Shown: one piece after another, positions 43,979-48,776 of the stretch
How positions within the stretch are numbered: position 1 is the first letter of the stretch
Layout: every line of letters starts with the position of its first letter
Assembly: GCA_023265455.1 (NCBI GenBank)
Contig: JAHFTQ010000015.1
Span: 1-48,776, forward strand
DNA from: Parachlamydiales bacterium
GTDB taxonomy: Bacteria > Chlamydiota > Chlamydiia > Chlamydiales > Rhabdochlamydiaceae
Direction of reading: 5' to 3'
Length of the DNA stretch: 48,776 nt
Program-made: the position numbers and the translations under genes
The notes under the pieces: model-generated
What the model was told of the DNA's origin: nothing
The model's database searches: none
The model's input: only the letters and a program-made list of their open reading frames with translations

Positions 43979-45731
43979 ACAGCCAGCAAAAGAATTGTAC
44001 TGAATAAGGCAATTGGTCAAACTTGGGAACTTGTGTTTTATCGAATTTAGCGCCAGCAGCCAGTAGCGCAAAAATTTTTCGGTTATTTAAATATTCTGCG
44101 TTTAAGGCTGCATGTAAGGGTGTCATCCCCTCTGGCCCGATGACTTCTAAATTAAAGCCTCTCGATTTAAGGAATTTTGCCACAGCTGCAGAATTAACGT
44201 ATCTCCACATTTCAAACTGATCTCGGATCTCTTGAGGTGGTCTGTTGTCTAAAACATACTGCACAAATTTAACGTGGCCACTTCTCACAACCTGGAAGAA
44301 AAAATCACCCTTGTTGAAAAGCTGATCCGCTACGAGTTTAAAGATTTCGAAATTAGGGTTTTTTTGCCCCTCCAGATGAGTCCATAAGGTATAGCCCTGA
44401 TCATCGAACTTCGTGAGCTGCTTTGCACTCAACTTTTGGACCACGGAAAGATCTTGACTCACAAAATGAGTAACGGCATGCGAAGGGAAATTGTGTCCAA
44501 ACGCTTCGAGGGCAATTTTACGCAGATGAGTTGTGGCTCTCCAAGATTCAAGGAGGTAGTAACCGACAGAAGCTAAAAGTACAAAACATGACCCTACAGC
44601 AAAAGAACGAGAAGGGAGTCTCATCTGCCTTGCAATACAGGCGGCTCCGATGAGAGAAATGATGAAACGCGTATAAAGAATGGTTTTTGCAATTTCGAAT
44701 TTCTCTTTAGAGAGAGCAATATCTACCAGAGGTCCTAGGGTTCTTATCCCAGCCCGTTCATCGAAGATGGAGACGAGCTCATCTGACTCTTGGGCCTGCT
44801 TTAATATAGCTAGCAGATCAGGTTGATCGTCCAAATCTTTCAATTTAACTTTTTTTAGAACAACTCTGCCTTCTTTTTTGGGATCAGCAAGAGTTTGTTT
44901 ACCCGAACATGAAAACTTCTCCTCCGGGGAAATCGGTTCCGCTCCAAGGGAAAACAATCCACATAATGTAGACTCAAAACCAATGGGCCTGTAATTGTAT
45001 AAATCATACGCTAATCTTGCCCTTGCAGCATCTTCAACTTCAAACCCCGCAGCGATTAAAGCACGCATGATCTGGATATCTTTAACAAAATGCCAAGGTT
45101 TTATTAGGTCGCTTGCGCTCCATCCCTTGGATGAGACCAATTTTTGCTCCAAGGCATAAAGAGCACAAATGGGGTGCCAACTGATCATCTTAATTAAGGC
45201 AGATAAATCCAAAGGAGAAGAGGAGTGAGCCAGCACTTTAAAAACCTCGAACCATATTTCATGAGTCTGGGCGCTCCTTCCATTGCTAATGAGAATTTTT
45301 AATAGAGTGTTTTGCTCTCCTGTACTAAATCCCCTGCACATTTTTGTTAAATTTTCAGGGTTTTTGACCAAAGTTTTGACGGCTTGAGGATCTGTCCCCA
45401 TGTAGGTCACAGTCCCCACGGGTACTGGCGACTTTTCGGCAAATATCGCAAGGGCCGCTTTTCTGACGGCACGAATAAACCATATGTATTCTAGTTTAAC
45501 CCACCCACAAGCTAGGGGAACTGCACAGAAGATAGCGCCGGAAAGTGACATATTGAACTTGCTTTTCATGAAAAGTATTCCGCAGGCAGAAATCACCATT
45601 GTCCGAGCTCCCATCACAGAATAGCGCGGCGATAAAAAGTGAGAATGAAGGAAGTGGTCACCCTTCAAATCGTGATAGGTCCGAGGCTGCACCGCAGGAC
45701 TCAAAAAAGGAATTACAGATTGAACTGACAT
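43968..45731 (-). CDS. Inc-like membrane protein with internal duplication and ankyrin repeats
   Basis: A 587-residue protein built of two similar halves. Each begins with a pair of hydrophobic segments (first about residues 38-95, with VISACGILFM and FCAVPLACGWV; second near 365-405, with FIISLIGAACIAR and VGSCFVLLASVGYYLL). Each is then followed by related text: IRAVRKAALAIF...VTYMGTDPQAVKTL against HLRKIALEAF...VTHFVSQDLSVVQKL. Paired hydrophobic segments of this spacing are typical of chlamydial inclusion-membrane (Inc) proteins. The C-terminus has ankyrin-like units (GFNLEVIGPEGMTPLHAALN). Insertion into the host-derived vacuole membrane is inferred. Its stop overlaps hemL by 11 bases. 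Confidence 0.78.
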   Translation of the reverse strand: MSVQSVIPFLSPAVQPRTYHDLKGDHFLHSHFLSPRYSVMGARTMVISACGILFMKSKFNMSLSGAIFCAVPLACGWVKLEYIWFIRAVRKAALAIFAEKSPVPVGTVTYMGTDPQAVKTLVKNPENLTKMCRGFSTGEQNTLLKILISNGRSAQTHEIWFEVFKVLAHSSSPLDLSALIKMISWHPICALYALEQKLVSSKGWSASDLIKPWHFVKDIQIMRALIAAGFEVEDAARARLAYDLYNYRPIGFESTLCGLFSLGAEPISPEEKFSCSGKQTLADPKKEGRVVLKKVKLKDLDDQPDLLAILKQAQESDELVSIFDERAGIRTLGPLVDIALSKEKFEIAKTILYTRFIISLIGAACIARQMRLPSRSFAVGSCFVLLASVGYYLLESWRATTHLRKIALEAFGHNFPSHAVTHFVSQDLSVVQKLSAKQLTKFDDQGYTLWTHLEGQKNPNFEIFKLVADQLFNKGDFFFQVVRSGHVKFVQYVLDNRPPQEIRDQFEMWRYVNSAAVAKFLKSRGFNLEVIGPEGMTPLHAALNAEYLNNRKIFALLAAGAKFDKTQVPKFDQLPYSVQFFCWLYAR

Positions 45732-45842
45732 ATTAATCCTCCACCTAAGGAAAGAAAAATTTAACAGAAAAGACTTAAAAATCCCACAAATATTTCGAAG
45801 CTTTGCCGCAACTTCATAACCTGCTAGTATAGTTGAAAAATC

Positions 45843-47594
45843 ATGTGGAAAAGAATCAGCTTATTTCTTCTGACGACTGCTCTTGCCTACGGTATCGACT
45901 ACTCAGTCCATTTTATTGGACTCGACGATGCTGCAGCGCTCAAGACGGTTAAGTCGGCCTCTTTTTTAACCACTTTGAAAAAACAAGCTCCCGTCTCTTT
46001 GAATGCTTTGCGATCCAGGGCAGAATCTGACATCCCCGATATCATTAAGGCACTCCACTCTAGGGGGTATTACGAAGCGACCGTGAATATCCGGATTGAA
46101 GAGGAAGAGGGCCAGGCCCAGATCTTCGTGATGATTCAGTCAGGTCCTGTTTATCTCATTCAAGATCTCAATATCGAAGTGTTTTCTGAAGGAGCGCCTC
46201 TCATCTGCGCTGCTTTAACCCCTAAGGCATTGGGGATCACTTTAGGCAAACCCGCCATTACAACCGACATCCTCGAGGGTGAGCAAAGAGCCCTAGCCCT
46301 TCTCGGAGAGTGCGGCTATCCCCTTGCTATCATTGAAAAACAAGAGATGATCGCTGATTACAAAACGAAACAATTTTCTATCCATGTAAAAATCGATGCA
46401 GGACCCCTGTCCAAGTTTGGAGCAACTTCCGTGACAGGAGATGAAACGATTAAGCGCAAATTATTCGACAATAAAATCTCATGGAAAGAAGACGAATTCT
46501 ATGATACGAGACTCGTTGAAAAAACCCAGAAAAAACTGCTCGATACAACTCTTTTTAGTTCGGTTGTCATCACCCACGATCCGGAACATGATAGCAAGGG
46601 CGCGCTACCCATGCGCATCGATGTTGCAGAATCCAAACATAAAAGCATTAACTTTGGAGCGAGTTACCAAACTTTCTTTGGGCCGGGTCTGACCTTCGGA
46701 TGGGAAAATCGAAATGTCATGGGCATGGGGCGCCGGTTATCTCTTCAGGGCGATGTCACTGCTAAAAATCATACGGGCACTGCCACATTTTTCGTGCCCG
46801 ACTTTTGGAAAATTGATCAAGATTATGTTTTTCAAGCGCAGGCGATGCAAGAGTCGATCTTAGCCTACCACCAGCGCGACTATAGCGTAACGAATCGCGT
46901 TGAAAGACGTATTGGGGTGGCCTACCGTGTTTCCATAGGCCTAAGACTTGAAAGGATGATTGTTGGAAAATCGGTTAAAGACGGCACTTTTTCACTCTGT
47001 GAAATTCCTCTTTATTTCCGATGGAGCAGCGCCAACAATCTGTTAAATCCCACCAAGGGCGCTACGTTAGAGTACAAAGCCGTTCCTTCGTTCAATTTCA
47101 ATAATACCGAAAGGTTTTACCTTTATAACGCAGTGACTTATTCCTTCTATTTTCCCGTCATTGGCAATGAATTTCTCGTGCTGGCCCAGCAGATCATCTT
47201 TGATTCTATTTTGAGCACCCATCTGGATGCTGTTCCCGTCCCAAAAAGGGTTTTGGGTGGCTCTGATCAAGAGCTCCGCGGCTACCGCTATCACACGGTG
47301 AGTCCTCTGGATGGCCATAAACCCATTGGAGGCCGCTCTGGAATTTTCTACACCTTCGAGACAAGGTTTCGTCTCAGCAAAACCATCGGCCTCGTTCCCT
47401 TCTTTGATCTAGGTAGCGTCTATTTAACTTCTCTTCCCAAATGGCATGAAAAATGGTACAAATCAGTGGGCATGGGCTTTCGATACTTCACCTTCCTCGG
47501 ACCCCTGCGTTTGGATGTAGCTTTCCCCTTAGACAAACGCAAACATATTGACAGCACCTATAGAATCTTAGTCAGCATAGGTCAAACTTTCTAG
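45843..47594 (+). CDS. tamA: Omp85-family outer-membrane assembly protein (TamA-like)
   Basis: A 583-residue outer-membrane protein. A signal-like N-terminus (MWKRISLFLLTTALAYG) is followed by about three POTRA domains to residue 265 (IIKALHSRGYYEATVNIRIE; then GPLSKFGATSVTGDETIKRK) and a 16-strand-type barrel (INFGASYQTFFGPGLTFGWE and so on) with the diagnostic VLGGSDQELRGYRY, the L6 'RGY' motif. It is shorter than BamA (about 800) and closer to TamA (577). The following TamB-like gene supports that reading. A possible TTGCCG/TAGTAT promoter lies just upstream. Its stop is the first base of a 168-base palindrome. Confidence 0.87.
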   Translation: MWKRISLFLLTTALAYGIDYSVHFIGLDDAAALKTVKSASFLTTLKKQAPVSLNALRSRAESDIPDIIKALHSRGYYEATVNIRIEEEEGQAQIFVMIQSGPVYLIQDLNIEVFSEGAPLICAALTPKALGITLGKPAITTDILEGEQRALALLGECGYPLAIIEKQEMIADYKTKQFSIHVKIDAGPLSKFGATSVTGDETIKRKLFDNKISWKEDEFYDTRLVEKTQKKLLDTTLFSSVVITHDPEHDSKGALPMRIDVAESKHKSINFGASYQTFFGPGLTFGWENRNVMGMGRRLSLQGDVTAKNHTGTATFFVPDFWKIDQDYVFQAQAMQESILAYHQRDYSVTNRVERRIGVAYRVSIGLRLERMIVGKSVKDGTFSLCEIPLYFRWSSANNLLNPTKGATLEYKAVPSFNFNNTERFYLYNAVTYSFYFPVIGNEFLVLAQQIIFDSILSTHLDAVPVPKRVLGGSDQELRGYRYHTVSPLDGHKPIGGRSGIFYTFETRFRLSKTIGLVPFFDLGSVYLTSLPKWHEKWYKSVGMGFRYFTFLGPLRLDVAFPLDKRKHIDSTYRILVSIGQTF

Positions 47595-47761
47595 ACCTCC
47601 TTCGAAAATAAGGTTCTGTCGATTTTCTGGTTCTTTTGAGCCTATTTTCGATTTCTTTTGCAGGGGTAATATCAACATTCGTATATTACCCCTGCAAAAG
47701 AAATCGAAAATAGGCCAAAATAATCCAGAAAATCGACGAACCCTTAATTTCGAAGGAGGTC
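47594..47761. repeat. long palindrome between tamA and tamB, family P2
   Basis: Arms of about 79 bases, ends GACCTCCTTCGAAA and TTTCGAAGGAGGTC, loop of about 10 bases around AACATTCG. Central arms (CCTATTTTCGATTTCTTTTG, then CAGGGGTAATAT) are perfectly paired. It is unrelated to the P1 family in sequence. The ribosome-binding site AAGGAGGT (47753-47760) of tamB is the last part of the right arm and pairs with ACCTCCTT (47595-47602) directly after the tamA stop. Confidence 0.93.
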
Positions 47762-47766
47762 TTTTG

Positions 47767-48776
47767 ATGAAAAAACTGATTCAGTATCTCTTAACTTCTG
47801 CAATAGTTCTCCTGACGCTGGTCATCGGACTTCTCTTTTTTGTCCAAAGCAACTGGGCTAAAGATAAAATCGGTCGAGTCCTCGAAGAGGTCGCTCTACA
47901 GCAAGGCATCGAGCTCAAAATCGGAGGCCTCGAAGGAGAGCTTCCTCTCAAGTGGACTCTCACCAATGTCCATCTAGAATTAAACCCCACTGACTCTATC
48001 GATATTGATCTTCTAAGACTGCGTCTCGCTTTTTTCCCCTTGCTCCGAGGAAAAATCGGCATCAGCTATCTCGGCGCCGATAAAGTCACTTACCAATTTA
48101 TACCAGACTCGGCTGAAATGAAGCTTCCCCACTTCTCACAGGCGCTCTTTGTTCGCTCTCTTAAAATCAAAGAGTTTCACGCGATCAATTCCTCCACCCA
48201 TCAAGAAGGCATTTATTCGATAGGAGGTCACTGCCAATTTAAAAAAGGGCTCAAGGCATTTGATCTCTATACCAAGGCGCAATCTTCCGCACTCCATCTT
48301 GAACTTTTTGTGCAGGGCGATCAAAAGTCAAATCAGATCTCAACAAGTCTTTCCCTAGATGTCAAATCAGAGAAAGCTTTTGCCCCTTTCAGCTCCGAGA
48401 CTACCCTCCCCTTGACTCTAGAGACCAAATGCGTAGGTCCCTGGACAACCTGGGAAAATCTTCTCACCTCTAAGCCCTCCCTATCCAACCCTATCTATGG
48501 AGAGTTCAGCCTCAAAATTCCGTCATATCAAGGCGTCCACATCACAAGTCATTTCTCCCTCTCTTCAGACCGTGCTTTTGATATCACCTCTTTTCTCTTG
48601 AAGAGCCCAGCTTTGACAGCCTCCGGACATGCCACCTTCAATTCCCAACTTTTTCCCACAGCTCTTCAAGGTTCATTTCAAATCCCCGAGCTCTCTCGGT
48701 GGTCGCCCTCTTTACACGGCATGGCCCAAGGAAAAATCGACTTCTCAAAAAACAGCTGCCAAATTCTCCTTTCCAG
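47767..48776 (+). CDS. tamB: TamB-like inner-membrane protein, 3' end cut by window
   Basis: An open frame from ATG 47767 to the window end (336 codons, no stop). It begins MKKLIQYLLTSAIVLLTLVI and one transmembrane anchor, then GIELKIGGLEGELPLKWTLT and repeated beta-strand text (IDLLRLRLAFFPLLRGKIGI, YSIGGHCQFKKGLKAFDLY, SGHATFNSQL...GSFQI). This is the AsmA/TamB layout, where a long periplasmic beta-groove carries lipid between membranes. The typical length exceeds 1000 residues, so most of it is outside. AAGGAGGT 6 bases before ATG is an excellent site, but it is inside the P2 palindrome. It follows tamA. Confidence 0.82.
   Translation, partial: MKKLIQYLLTSAIVLLTLVIGLLFFVQSNWAKDKIGRVLEEVALQQGIELKIGGLEGELPLKWTLTNVHLELNPTDSIDIDLLRLRLAFFPLLRGKIGISYLGADKVTYQFIPDSAEMKLPHFSQALFVRSLKIKEFHAINSSTHQEGIYSIGGHCQFKKGLKAFDLYTKAQSSALHLELFVQGDQKSNQISTSLSLDVKSEKAFAPFSSETTLPLTLETKCVGPWTTWENLLTSKPSLSNPIYGEFSLKIPSYQGVHITSHFSLSSDRAFDITSFLLKSPALTASGHATFNSQLFPTALQGSFQIPELSRWSPSLHGMAQGKIDFSKNSCQILLS

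Noticed and set aside
47781..48324. Minus-strand frames at the window end (47781-48062, 48136-48324)
   Set aside because: They lie over the TamB-like gene, which has an excellent ribosome-binding site and a continuous frame to the window edge.
1..48776. CRISPR arrays, rRNA genes, prophage or complete insertion sequences
   Set aside because: I saw no regularly spaced direct repeats, no rRNA sequence, no phage structural genes and no transposase. The palindromes encode no protein of their own.

Overview
The window reads as chromosomal DNA from a member of the Chlamydiota, most likely an environmental, amoeba- or protist-associated lineage (Parachlamydiales-like) rather than a Chlamydia proper. 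The evidence is the chlamydial gene pairings (leuS-waaA; holA-rsmI close to a tiny HctB-like basic protein; smpB near dnaN-recF), a plant/chlamydial-type FabI, a relative of the NTT/TLC nucleotide transporters, a cytochrome bd oxidase, and an unusually dense set of eukaryotic-like domains (two F-box proteins, a BTB protein, ankyrin repeats, an SH2-like domain). The species cannot be fixed from this sequence.

Layout. 1-2.3 kb: thiol peroxidase and malic enzyme, converging and overlapping. 2.3-8.6 kb: a 1679-residue helical protein of unknown function and an NTT-like membrane carrier. 8.7-12.1 kb: LPS-type glycosyltransferase, cydAB and a small membrane protein. 12.1-17.6 kb: an accessory block with a 961-residue solenoid-like protein, a family III CoA-transferase plus a 17-codon remnant of a second copy, and an F-box protein. 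17.7-17.9 kb: two tRNA genes with CAU anticodons, one clearly the initiator. 18-24.5 kb: a secreted protein, waaA, leuS (with a one-base frameshift), a winged-helix-like protein and smpB. 24.5-27.5 kb: a block between smpB and dnaN that includes a serine protease fused to ankyrin repeats. 27.5-30.9 kb: dnaN, recF, a BrnT/BrnA toxin-antitoxin pair, an orphan antitoxin-like gene and an SH2-like protein. 30.9-37.6 kb: proC, a histidine phosphatase, nested palindromes, the mini basic protein, a BTB protein, rsmI, holA, an OsmC protein, a short basic protein and fabI. 37.7-45.7 kb: F-box protein, a two-gene hydrolase operon, a FliO-like protein, hemL and a duplicated Inc-like ankyrin protein. 45.8-48.8 kb: an Omp85 protein (TamA-like) followed by a TamB-like gene that runs off the window.

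Housekeeping functions cover respiration (cydAB), envelope building (waaA, glycosyltransferase, fabI, tamA/tamB), replication and repair (dnaN, recF, holA), translation (leuS, smpB, rsmI, tRNAs), haem synthesis (hemL) and redox defence (tpx, OsmC). Between them sit probable host-directed proteins that could act on ubiquitin ligases (F-box, BTB), phosphotyrosine signalling (SH2-like) or host proteins (protease-ankyrin).

The most unusual structure is a set of long palindromes of 160-325 bases from three unrelated families. One family occurs twice in opposite orientation; its arms differ from each other but their tips change together, and in one copy it supplies the last 21 codons and the stop of hemL. 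Another lies exactly between the tamA stop codon and the tamB start and would bury the tamB ribosome-binding site in the base of its hairpin.
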